Positions 7,513 through 13,281 of a DNA stretch of 33,941 nucleotides are shown here, piece by piece. The notes below the pieces were generated by a model. It was not told the DNA's origin, did not search any database, and saw nothing but the letters and a program-made list of their open reading frames with translations. Origin of the DNA: AC-69 sp046728055 (GTDB taxonomy: Bacteria > Actinomycetota > UBA4738 > HRBIN12); contig JBKPDU010000078.1 of assembly GCA_046728055.1 (NCBI GenBank), positions 1 through 33,941 on the forward strand, written 5' to 3'. A program made the translations under genes and the position numbers. The number at the start of each line of letters is the position of its first letter. Positions within the stretch are counted from its first letter, which is position 1.

Positions 7513-7797
7513 ATGGTGCACGCGGTCGTCCTCATCCAGTGCGAGATCGATGAGATCCAGGAGGCCGCCGAGGCCATCGCCGGCATCGACGGCGTGAGCG
7601 AGGTCTATTCCGTGGCCGGGGAGTTCGATCTCGTTGCAGTGGTGCGGGTGGTGAACCACGAGGATCTGGCCACCGTGATCCCACAGGGCATCGCCAAGGT
7701 CGAGGGGGTCGAGCGAACCGAAACCCTCATCGCCTTCCAGGTCTACTCCAAACACGACCTCGAACGCCTGTTCTCGATCGGGTTCGACGAGTCCTAG
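7513..7797 (+). CDS. Stand-alone Lrp/AsnC ligand-binding (RAM) domain protein
   Basis: 94-residue protein consisting only of the alpha/beta RAM ligand-binding domain of Lrp/AsnC regulators, without the DNA-binding helix-turn-helix. The ferredoxin-like fold is recognisable from HAVVLIQCEID, the GVSEVYSVAGEFDLVAVV core with the conserved G-x-(F/Y)-D turn, and the final TETLIAFQVYS strand. Such proteins bind amino acids and assemble as dimers or decamers; in actinobacteria they are frequent single-domain genes of unclear role. The ATG at 7513 is preferred over an in-frame GTG at 7492 because AGGGG lies 7 nt before it. It follows the thiolase by 27 bp, and its stop overlaps that of the facing gene within a shared CTAG. 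Confidence 0.88.
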   Translation: MVHAVVLIQCEIDEIQEAAEAIAGIDGVSEVYSVAGEFDLVAVVRVVNHEDLATVIPQGIAKVEGVERTETLIAFQVYSKHDLERLFSIGFDES

Positions 7798-8150
7798 CCC
7801 CCGGGGATCTCGATGGCGACGGGGAGCGCTGCGTCCCGCCACTCGTCCAGGTCGCCGGAGTAGCGGGGCCGGTACTTCTCCACCAGGAGCCGGCGAGCCA
7901 GCGCGTCCTCGGCAACGTCCTCGACTACGTAGGCCCGGCAGATCAAGTCGCGGTCCCCGATCCGAAGGCCCACCGTCGGATGGACCCGGATGTTCTTCAC
8001 CCAGTCGCTGGCGTCGCGGCCACCGGACAGCATGTAGACCCTCGCGTCGTGGAGGGCAAACCAGATCTCGATCGTGTGGGGGCGGCCGGACGATCTCCCC
8101 GTTGTGGTCACGTAGCAGTAGTCGAGCTCGGAGAGCTCCGCATCCTCCAC
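7794..8150 (-). CDS. Deazaflavin (F420)-dependent nitroreductase-family protein
   Basis: 118-residue split-beta-barrel protein of the Ddn/DUF385 (PNPOx-like) superfamily, whose members use F420H2 or flavins to reduce quinones or nitro compounds. Typical features are the opening strand YCYVTTTGRSSGRPHTIEIWF, the YMLSGGRDASDWVKNIRVHP segment in which the S-G-G and W-x-x-N residues line the cofactor phosphate site, and the following VGLRIGDR strand. The GTG start lies 2 nt after the stop of a small membrane peptide, so it is the last gene of the 7794-9174 cluster. The tail overlaps the Lrp-domain gene by 4 bases. Whether it binds F420, FMN or heme cannot be decided by eye. Confidence 0.82.
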   Translation of the reverse strand: MEDAELSELDYCYVTTTGRSSGRPHTIEIWFALHDARVYMLSGGRDASDWVKNIRVHPTVGLRIGDRDLICRAYVVEDVAEDALARRLLVEKYRPRYSGDLDEWRDAALPVAIEIPGG

Positions 8151-8152
8151 GG

Positions 8153-8245
8153 CTACCGAACGACCCAGATGACCATCGCGACGATCACCACGATCGCCAC
8201 CACCAGCATGACCAGGTCGGCTGGCTTCACCTTCCCCGGCCGCAT
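8153..8245 (-). CDS. 30-residue single-pass membrane peptide
   Basis: A very short open frame encoding MRPGKVKPADLVMLVVAIVV plus ten further residues ending in WVVR. It consists of a basic N-terminus and one continuous hydrophobic helix of about 20 residues, the profile of a small membrane protein. It exactly fills the 111-bp gap between two genes of the same strand: its TAG ends 2 nt before the next GTG, and an AGGTGGG lies about 9 nt before the ATG. A GTG at 8260 in the same frame would add five residues. I recognise no family; it may anchor or regulate a neighbour. Confidence 0.5.
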   Translation of the reverse strand: MRPGKVKPADLVMLVVAIVVIVAMVIWVVR

Positions 8246-8261
8246 GGCGTTGAATCCCACC

Positions 8262-8485
8262 TCAGCTTCCCTCGCCCGCGCCCGAAAGCCGGTAGTACTC
8301 GCGGAACTTGGCCTCCGACAGCCAATAGGCATGTTGGCGAACGGTCGATGCGAACGTTCGGGCCTCCGTCTCGTCGCTGTACGAGCGCGTCGAGACCTCG
8401 CGCCCGGAAGGATCCAGGATCACGACGACGAGACCCGTTTCCTCTCGGCGGACGTCGACGCGGTAGCCGTTCGGCTCCCGGGCAT
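8262..8485 (-). CDS. Small unknown protein; start unresolved, possible 1-base frameshift
   Basis: The frame ending at 8262 encodes a plausible protein (GYRVDVRREETGLVVVILDP ... SYSDETEARTFASTVRQHAYW ... FREYYRLSGAGEGS) whose alternating strand and helix character suggests a small alpha/beta fold. No ATG or GTG opens this frame between the preceding gene's stop and codon GTG 8423-8421, which would delete the first strand. An ATG at 8485-8483 (ATG CCC GGG) lies 11 nt after the neighbour's stop in the adjacent frame; one extra G in that GGG run would join it to the frame and give a 74-residue protein. This suggests a sequencing indel or a recent frameshift. Function not recognised. It lies third in a tight minus-strand cluster. 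Confidence 0.5.
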
Positions 8486-8496
8486 CGGCCGCACCG

Positions 8497-8778
8497 TTAC
8501 GTTCCGTGGGCGCGCTCCAACCGCTCGAGGTGCCCCCGGATCCGGGCGATGACCGAGTCGACGTCCAGCACGAACTCGGGTTCGATGTCGGCCACCTTCT
8601 CCAGCGCGTTCTCCAGGGTGTTGCCGGCGGCCTCGGCGTCCCTGAGCGCATCCACCAGCACGACCGCGTAGTCGGCCTGGAAGGGCTTCCCGTCCCACGG
8701 GCAACGGCCGCCGTTCTCGATCACCTGGTCCAGGAAGAACTGGCGCCCGTCCCGCCGACACGTCCCCTTGATCTTCAC
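8497..8778 (-). CDS. Small Cys-motif protein of unknown function
   Basis: 93-residue protein not recognised as a characterised family. The N-terminal third has two cysteine knuckles, C7-R-R-D-G-R and C26-P-W-D-G-K-P-F, resembling one half of a zinc ribbon; with only two cysteines, a metal site would need other ligands or a dimer. The remainder is predicted helical and acidic (EAAGNTLENALEKVADIEPE) and ends in HLERLERAHGT. The GTG start overlaps the TGA of the receiver gene by 4 bases (GTGA) and AAGGAG lies 5 nt before it, so the two genes are translationally coupled and their products likely act together. Longer in-frame starts upstream would run through the receiver gene and are rejected. 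Confidence 0.75.
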   Translation of the reverse strand: MKIKGTCRRDGRQFFLDQVIENGGRCPWDGKPFQADYAVVLVDALRDAEAAGNTLENALEKVADIEPEFVLDVDSVIARIRGHLERLERAHGT

Positions 8779-9161
8779 GCACGCTCCTTCGCCATCACCA
8801 GCTCGAGCACGCGGTCGGCGAGTTCGAACGGATCGACGGGCCTGACGAACCAGGCGTCCGCACCCGACCACTGGGCCAGCCAAGCGTCCTGCCGGCGCTC
8901 CAGCAGGATCACGATCGCCCCTGGATACGGCTCATTAGCGCCCCGCAGGTCCCTCGCGAGAGCGAACGCACCCATCCGGGAAGCGATCTCGTCCGCCACC
9001 ACCGCGTCGGGACGTTCCCGCCAGGCCTTCGTTCGTCCGTCTTCCCCGTCTGCCGCCTCGATGAACTCCAGCGACTCACCCAGGCGCCGTTCGATGTTCG
9101 CAACCGCCAGACGGGTCAGGGTCCTCGACTCGGGGTCTGGGGACACCAGCAGGACCTTCAC
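8775..9161 (-). CDS. Stand-alone, degenerate response-regulator receiver domain
   Basis: 128-residue single-domain protein with the CheY fold and no output domain. It begins VKVLLVSPDPESRTL, so the usual paired acidic residues are reduced to S-P-D9. D57 (DAVVADEIASRMG) sits where the phosphoacceptor is expected. The switch Thr/Ser is replaced in VILLERR, and the invariant lysine is an arginine, R107 (WFVRPVDPFEL). Classical phosphorylation switching is therefore doubtful and the domain may be a protein-interaction module. The GTG at 9161 is preferred over the in-frame ATG at 9170 because that ATG lies inside a TAGGAT -10 box, which is followed after 7 nt by the GTG. It leads the five-gene minus cluster; no histidine kinase is nearby. 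Confidence 0.75.
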   Translation of the reverse strand: MKVLLVSPDPESRTLTRLAVANIERRLGESLEFIEAADGEDGRTKAWRERPDAVVADEIASRMGAFALARDLRGANEPYPGAIVILLERRQDAWLAQWSGADAWFVRPVDPFELADRVLELVMAKERA

Positions 9162-9168
9162 GGGCGGC

Positions 9169-9174
9169 ATCCTA
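9169..9174 (-). promoter_or_regulatory. -10 box (TAGGAT) for leaderless receiver gene
   Basis: On the minus strand TAGGAT is followed by 7 nt and the GTG at 9161. The alternative ATG overlaps the box itself. There is no clear -35. Confidence 0.5.
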
Positions 9175-9195
9175 CCAAGGGCTCCCCTGTGGCCT

Positions 9196-9224
9196 TTGCC
9201 GTGCCCCGATGCGTCGGATATCGT
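9196..9224 (+). promoter_or_regulatory. Promoter TTGCCG-17-TATCGT for the aquaporin gene
   Basis: TTGCCG (9196-9201) and TATCGT (9219-9224) are spaced by 17 bases, giving a start near 9231 and a short leader carrying AGGAGG at 9241-9246 before the GTG at 9251. Confidence 0.6.
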
Positions 9225-9250
9225 CCGGCGGGCCTCGGTGAGGAGGAGCG

Positions 9251-9940
9251 GTGGAGACCACCTGGAAGGCCGCCCTGGCCGAGCTCATCGGCTCGTTCGT
9301 GTTCGTGTTCGCCGGCGCCGGCTCCGTGATCGTGGCCGGTCCCTACGGAGGCGGCCTGCTTGGGGTGGCCCTGGCGACCGGCTTCGCCGTCGCCGCGATG
9401 GTCACTGCGACCGCTCCCATCTCGGGAGGACACGTGAATCCCGCCGTGACTGTCGGGTTGTGGGTTGCCGGGAGGATCGGATCCACCAGGGCGGCCGCCT
9501 ACATCGTGGCCCAATTCGTCGGAGGGATTCTCGCGGCTCTCCTGCTCCGCTTCGTGGTCCCCACGGCGGTGTGGAAGGCCGCGTACCTGGGGACGCCGCT
9601 CCTGGCCGCCGGGATCGGTCAGGGCAAGGGCATCCTGATCGAGGCACTCCTTGCGTTCTTCCTGGTCTTCACGGTCTTCGCCACCCTGGTCGACGACCGT
9701 GGGCCATTCCGGCAGGCGGCGGGTCTGACCGTGGGGTTGGTCCTCGCCTTCGACATCCTGGTCGCCGGGCCGTTCACAGGCGCGGCCGTCAGCCCCGCCC
9801 GTTCGTTCGGCCCCGCCCTGGTCTCCTGGACGTGGAACGGCTGGTGGGTGTACTGGGTGGGACCGCTCGCGGGCGGCGTGATCGCCGCCGTCCTCTACTG
9901 GTCGGCGTTCATGCGGGACCACGAGGCCGCCGTGCCGTAG
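9251..9940 (+). CDS. MIP/aquaporin-family channel with altered second NPA box
   Basis: 229-residue membrane channel of the major intrinsic protein family with six predicted transmembrane helices and two re-entrant half-helices, expected to pass water or small neutral solutes. The first pore motif is canonical, N63-P-A65 in GGHVNPAVT. The second reads S181-P-A183-R184 (GAAVSPARSFGPAL): the pore asparagine is replaced by serine through AGC in place of AAC, while the selectivity-filter arginine R184 is kept. TM5 carries FDIL where AqpZ has its filter histidine, so the selectivity is probably not that of a plain water channel. The GTG start has a strong AGGAGG. Its stop lies in a hairpin shared with the facing gene. 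Family assignment is certain; substrate is unknown. Confidence 0.93.
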   Translation: METTWKAALAELIGSFVFVFAGAGSVIVAGPYGGGLLGVALATGFAVAAMVTATAPISGGHVNPAVTVGLWVAGRIGSTRAAAYIVAQFVGGILAALLLRFVVPTAVWKAAYLGTPLLAAGIGQGKGILIEALLAFFLVFTVFATLVDDRGPFRQAAGLTVGLVLAFDILVAGPFTGAAVSPARSFGPALVSWTWNGWWVYWVGPLAGGVIAAVLYWSAFMRDHEAAVP

Positions 9941-9956
9941 CGAGTCGAGCTACGGC
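9934..9956. terminator. Bidirectional hairpin containing both stop codons
   Basis: GCCGTAGC (9934-9941) and GCTACGGC (9949-9956) form a perfect 8-bp stem with a 7-base loop. The aquaporin stop TAG lies in the left arm, and the stop of the facing small gene starts in the right arm. There is no T-run on either side, so it is a candidate GC-stem terminator rather than a textbook intrinsic one. Confidence 0.5.
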
Positions 9957-10138
9957 TCGTACTTCGGCTTCGCGGTCGGGCCCCTCCATGGGTAGCCCAT
10001 CGTGTGCTGCCAGCAGTTGGGACCGGGGTTGTAGATGGACAGCCTGGTCCCACAGACCGTGCAGTTCCGGACCGTCGAGGGCGCGCCCGTCCGCTCAGCG
10101 GGTTGCCCGTCCTTGTGCTGGGGCGGCTGCTTGGCCAC
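9950..10138 (-). CDS. Small zinc-finger-like protein (CxxC...CxxH)
   Basis: 62-residue soluble protein with a single predicted metal site C26-x2-C29-x12-C42-x2-H45 (NCTVCGTRLSIYNPGPNCWQH). The CGTRLSIYNPGP stretch is a pattern I associate with short actinobacterial zinc-knuckle proteins of unknown function. The flanks are polar and probably disordered (KQPPQHKDGQPAERTG at the start, AKPKYEP at the end). The GTG start has GGAG 6 nt upstream. A good promoter (TGGACG-17-TATGAT) lies about 40-65 bases upstream, so it is an independent transcription unit. It might bind nucleic acid, but nothing in the sequence proves it. Confidence 0.75.
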   Translation of the reverse strand: MAKQPPQHKDGQPAERTGAPSTVRNCTVCGTRLSIYNPGPNCWQHTMGYPWRGPTAKPKYEP

Positions 10139-10176
10139 TGGAAGCTCCGTGGACCTGTGGTCGATGGCTCCCGGCC

Positions 10177-10205
10177 ATCATATTGGAGTCGCCTTCCACC
10201 GTCCA
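10177..10205 (-). promoter_or_regulatory. Promoter TGGACG-17-TATGAT for the zinc-finger-like gene
   Basis: On the minus strand TGGACG (10205-10200) and TATGAT (10182-10177, five of six bases of TATAAT) are spaced by 17 bases, giving a start near 10170 and a leader of about 30 nt. The -35 overlaps a 5-bp inverted repeat (CGTCC-AGAT-GGACG, 10200-10213) just after the korB stop. Confidence 0.65.
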
Positions 10206-10213
10206 GATGGACG

Positions 10214-11263
10214 CTACCCGACGGTCCAGGTGTCGCCGGAGTGCAGGAGCGTGTCCAGGTCCCCCCGACCGAGCCGCTCGGTGGCCGTCTCGATCTGCTG
10301 GTCCATGGCTTCTCCGTATACGGGCCGGTCGACCTCCCGGAACACGCCGATGCACGTGGGCTCGGTGGGCCCGTGCGCCAGGTGGGCTAGCGCGAACGCG
10401 AGGGAAGGCCGCCCATGCGCGTCGTGGACCACGATGCTGTCCGAGGGCACGTCGTCCACTTCGGCCAGGATCAGCCGACCGTTGTCCCCCACCGCCACGC
10501 ACCGCGTTCCCTCGTCGAACAGGATCGGCTTGCCGTGTTCCAGGCGGATCTGGTTGTGGACGCCCTGCGGCTTCTCCCGGATGAGGTCGAAGGCGCCGTC
10601 GTTGAACACGTTGCAGTTCTGATAGATCTCGACGAACGCCGCTCCGCGATGCGCCGCCGCCTGTCGGAGGACCTGCATCAAGTGCTGGCGGTCGTTGTCG
10701 ACCGTCCGGGCCACGAAGGTGGCCTCTGCCCCCAGGGCCAACGCGATGGGGTTGAACGGATGATCCACCGAGCCGAAGGGCGTGGACTTGGTGACCTTGC
10801 CCTCCTCGCTGGTGGGCGAGTACTGGCCCTTGGTTAACCCATAGATCTGGTTGTTGAACAGCAGGATCTTCATGTTCACGTTGCGGCGGAGGGCGTGGAT
10901 CAGATGGTTGCCCCCGATCGACAAGCCGTCCCCGTCGCCCGTGACCACCCACACCCCGAGATCCGGACGTGCAGTAGCGATCCCCGTGGCCAAGGCCGGC
11001 GCACGGCCGTGGATCCCGTGCACCCCGTAAGTGTCCATGTAGTACGTGAACCGTCCGGAGCACCCGATGCCCGACACGAACACGGTGTTGTCGGGGGTGA
11101 TGCCGAGCTCCGGCATGAACGCCTGGACCGTGGCCAGGATGGCGTAGTCGCCGCACCCCGGGCACCACCGGACCTCCTGGTCGCTGGTGAAGTCCTTCTT
11201 GGTCAGGGTCCCCACATGGCCCTGACCGTTGCCGCCGGTTTGCTCGCGCTTGACGTCGCTCAT
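10214..11263 (-). CDS. korB: 2-oxoacid:ferredoxin oxidoreductase, beta subunit
   Basis: 349-residue thiamine-diphosphate-binding beta subunit of the 2-oxoglutarate (or related 2-oxoacid):ferredoxin oxidoreductase. The TPP motif runs from GDGD (109-112) to NN (137-138) in LLFNNQIYG. Cluster cysteines are C34 and C37 (RWCPGCGDY), with a further cysteine in YQNCNVFNDGAFD, matching the KorB [4Fe-4S] site. The ATG at 11263 overlaps the korA stop (ATGA), so the subunits are translationally coupled. The frame is open further upstream but that is antisense-free korA territory in another frame. No ferredoxin gene adjoins. In mycobacteria KorAB functions in an oxygen-tolerant TCA cycle; the same role is inferred here. 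Confidence 0.95.
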   Translation of the reverse strand: MSDVKREQTGGNGQGHVGTLTKKDFTSDQEVRWCPGCGDYAILATVQAFMPELGITPDNTVFVSGIGCSGRFTYYMDTYGVHGIHGRAPALATGIATARPDLGVWVVTGDGDGLSIGGNHLIHALRRNVNMKILLFNNQIYGLTKGQYSPTSEEGKVTKSTPFGSVDHPFNPIALALGAEATFVARTVDNDRQHLMQVLRQAAAHRGAAFVEIYQNCNVFNDGAFDLIREKPQGVHNQIRLEHGKPILFDEGTRCVAVGDNGRLILAEVDDVPSDSIVVHDAHGRPSLAFALAHLAHGPTEPTCIGVFREVDRPVYGEAMDQQIETATERLGRGDLDTLLHSGDTWTVG

Positions 11264-13101
11264 CCCGCGACCACCTTCGAGATCTCCTGCTCCAGGTCCT
11301 CGGCGAAGATCGGGAGGCCCTGGACCTTCGTGTAACTCTTCGCGTCGACGAGGAACCGACCGCGGATCAGGAGTGCGAGTTGCCCCGAGTTCATCTCGGG
11401 GATCAGCACCTTGGGGTAGCGCCGAACCACATCGGCGATGTTCGATGGGAACGGGTTGAGGTGGAACAGGTGGGCGGTGGCCACCTTCTTCCCCTGGTTG
11501 CGAACCCGCCGCGCCGCCGCCCTGATGGTCCCCCAGGTCGAGCCCCACCCCAACACCAGAAGCCCCGCGTCGCCGTCTGGATCGTCCACGGCCAGCGCCG
11601 GGATGTCCTTGGCGATCCCAGCCACCTTGGCCGCTCGGAGCTCCGTCATCCGCTCGTGGTTCTCGGGCTCGTAGCTGATGTCGCCAGTCCCGTCCTCCTT
11701 CTCCAGGCCTCCGATCCGGTGGCGAAGGCCCGGCGTCCCGGGAACGGCCCACGGCCTCGCCAGGTTCTCGTCGCGCAGGTACGGCAGGTACTCCGTCCCT
11801 GCATTCGGACCTGTGGCGAACCCCGGGTCGATCGTGGGGAGCGTGTCGGCGTCGGGGATCAGCCACGGCTCCGAGGAATTCGACAGGAACGTGTCGGAGA
11901 GCAGGATCACCGGTGTGCGGTACTTGACCGCAATCCGGGCCGCCTCGATCGCGGCGTCGAAGCAGTGGGACGGCGAGGAGGAGGCCACGATGGGCATCGG
12001 CGACTCCCCGTGTCGCCCGAACATGGCCTGGAGCAGGTCGGCGGCCTCGGTCTTCGTCGGCATCCCTGTCGATGGCCCGGCCCGCTGAACGTCCACGATC
12101 ACCATGGGGAGCTCCAAGGCGACCGCCAGACCCAGGGTCTCCGCCTTGAGGTCCATGCCCGGGCCGGAGGTGCCAGTGACCCCCAGCTGCCCCACGAACG
12201 CCGCTCCCAGGGCCACGTTTGCCGCGGCGATCTCGTCCTCTGCTTGGAGGGTCCGCACTTCGAAGTTCTTCAGTCGCGACAGCTCGTGCAGCAACTCCGA
12301 GGCGGGCGTGATCGGGTAGCTCGCGTAGAACAGCGGGAGCCCGCTCCGCCGGCTCGCGGCGACCAGGCCGAGCGCGAGGGCCTGGGCCCCCGAGACGTTC
12401 CGATACGTGCCGGGCTTCGCCGGGGCCGGCTTCACCTGGTACGAGTGGGCGAACAGCTCGGTCGTCTCGCCGAAGTTGTAGCCCGCCTTGAACGCAGCCA
12501 CGTTCGCGTCGTAGACCTGCGGCTTGTCGGCGAACTTCTTGTGCAGCCAGTTCAGCGTGACGTCGATGGGCCGGCCGTACATCCAGGACACCAGGCCAAG
12601 GGCGAACATGTTCTTCGACCGCTCGGCCTCCTTGCGGGTCAGGCCGAGCTCCTCGACGGCCCGCACGGTGATCGAGGTCATGGGGACCTTGTAGACCTGG
12701 TAGCCGTCGAGGGTCCCGTCTTCCAGCGGGTTGGAAGGGAACCCGGCCTTGTCCACGTTCCGCTGGACGAACGCATCCTCGTTCACGATGACCGTCCCAC
12801 CCTTCTGCAGCAGGTGCAGATCGGCCTTCAGGGCTGCGGGGTTCATGGCCACCAAGACGTTCGGATGGTCCCCAGGGGTGGTGATGTCCTCGGAGGCGAA
12901 CTGGATCTGGAACGCGGACACCCCATGGACGGTTCCTGCCGGGGCCCGGATCTCGGCAGGGAAGTCGGGAAGGGTCGCCAAGTCGTTGCCGAGCACAGCT
13001 GTGGCATTGGTGAACCGATCGCCGGTCAACTGCATCCCATCACCCGAGTCACCGGCGAACCGGATGACGACCCGCTCTTTCTCCTCGACGTCCTTCGGCA
13101 T
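11260..13101 (-). CDS. korA: 2-oxoacid:ferredoxin oxidoreductase, fused gamma-alpha subunit
   Basis: 613-residue subunit in which the gamma domain (about 1-190; RFAGDSGDGMQLTGD, PAEIRAPAGTVHG) is fused ahead of the alpha domain (YPITPASELL, then TSGPGMDLKAE and DVQRAGPSTGMPT). With KorB it oxidatively decarboxylates a 2-oxoacid to acyl-CoA and passes electrons to ferredoxin. The actinobacterial gamma-alpha order and two-subunit arrangement match mycobacterial KorAB. The ATG at 13101 is chosen over an ATG at 13155: the latter starts 2 nt after a TACGCT -10 box and would lie at or before the transcription start. Its 3' end overlaps korB. It diverges from the Usp-Rieske gene. Substrate preference (2-oxoglutarate versus pyruvate) cannot be fixed by eye. 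Confidence 0.94.
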   Translation of the reverse strand: MPKDVEEKERVVIRFAGDSGDGMQLTGDRFTNATAVLGNDLATLPDFPAEIRAPAGTVHGVSAFQIQFASEDITTPGDHPNVLVAMNPAALKADLHLLQKGGTVIVNEDAFVQRNVDKAGFPSNPLEDGTLDGYQVYKVPMTSITVRAVEELGLTRKEAERSKNMFALGLVSWMYGRPIDVTLNWLHKKFADKPQVYDANVAAFKAGYNFGETTELFAHSYQVKPAPAKPGTYRNVSGAQALALGLVAASRRSGLPLFYASYPITPASELLHELSRLKNFEVRTLQAEDEIAAANVALGAAFVGQLGVTGTSGPGMDLKAETLGLAVALELPMVIVDVQRAGPSTGMPTKTEAADLLQAMFGRHGESPMPIVASSSPSHCFDAAIEAARIAVKYRTPVILLSDTFLSNSSEPWLIPDADTLPTIDPGFATGPNAGTEYLPYLRDENLARPWAVPGTPGLRHRIGGLEKEDGTGDISYEPENHERMTELRAAKVAGIAKDIPALAVDDPDGDAGLLVLGWGSTWGTIRAAARRVRNQGKKVATAHLFHLNPFPSNIADVVRRYPKVLIPEMNSGQLALLIRGRFLVDAKSYTKVQGLPIFAEDLEQEISKVVAG

Positions 13102-13157
13102 CTGCCCTGGCCGGGCGTCGCCCGGCCACCTCCTCAAGGTTTCGGGGGTTCGCATCT

Positions 13158-13163
13158 AGCGTA
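13158..13163 (-). promoter_or_regulatory. -10 box (TACGCT) of korAB
   Basis: On the minus strand TACGCT is followed by AG and an ATG at 13155. Transcription would begin several bases inside that ATG, which favours translation from the ATG at 13101. Confidence 0.4.
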
Positions 13164-13235
13164 ACGCGCGGCGGCCGAACCAACAGCCAAACCCGCCAGC
13201 TGGCTCCCCCCGCGTCCACCTCATGCCGGACGCGT

Positions 13236-13241
13236 TAGGCT
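13236..13241 (+). promoter_or_regulatory. -10 box (TAGGCT) of the Usp-Rieske gene
   Basis: TAGGCT places a start near 13248 and leaves a leader of about 35 nt carrying AGGAGG before the ATG at 13282. No strong -35 is visible. Confidence 0.4.
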
Positions 13242-13281
13242 CCTGGAGCCCCATCTGATCGCGCCAGCAGGAGGGCCCTCC

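Noticed and set aside
10200..10213. CGTCC-AGAT-GGACG as a korB terminator
   Set aside because: The stem is only 5 bp, without a T-run, and it overlaps the -35 of the zinc-finger-like gene promoter.
8506..10584. A 692-codon plus-strand frame spanning five genes
   Set aside because: It runs antisense through three genes and out of frame through the aquaporin gene; its translation has no domain.
13102..13155. Upstream start giving korA 18 extra residues
   Set aside because: The ATG begins 2 nt after a TACGCT -10 box, so it would not lie within the transcript with normal spacing; family proteins begin near the ATG at 13101.
11380..13164. A 594-codon plus-strand frame across korA
   Set aside because: Antisense of a clear korA with no recognisable motif.
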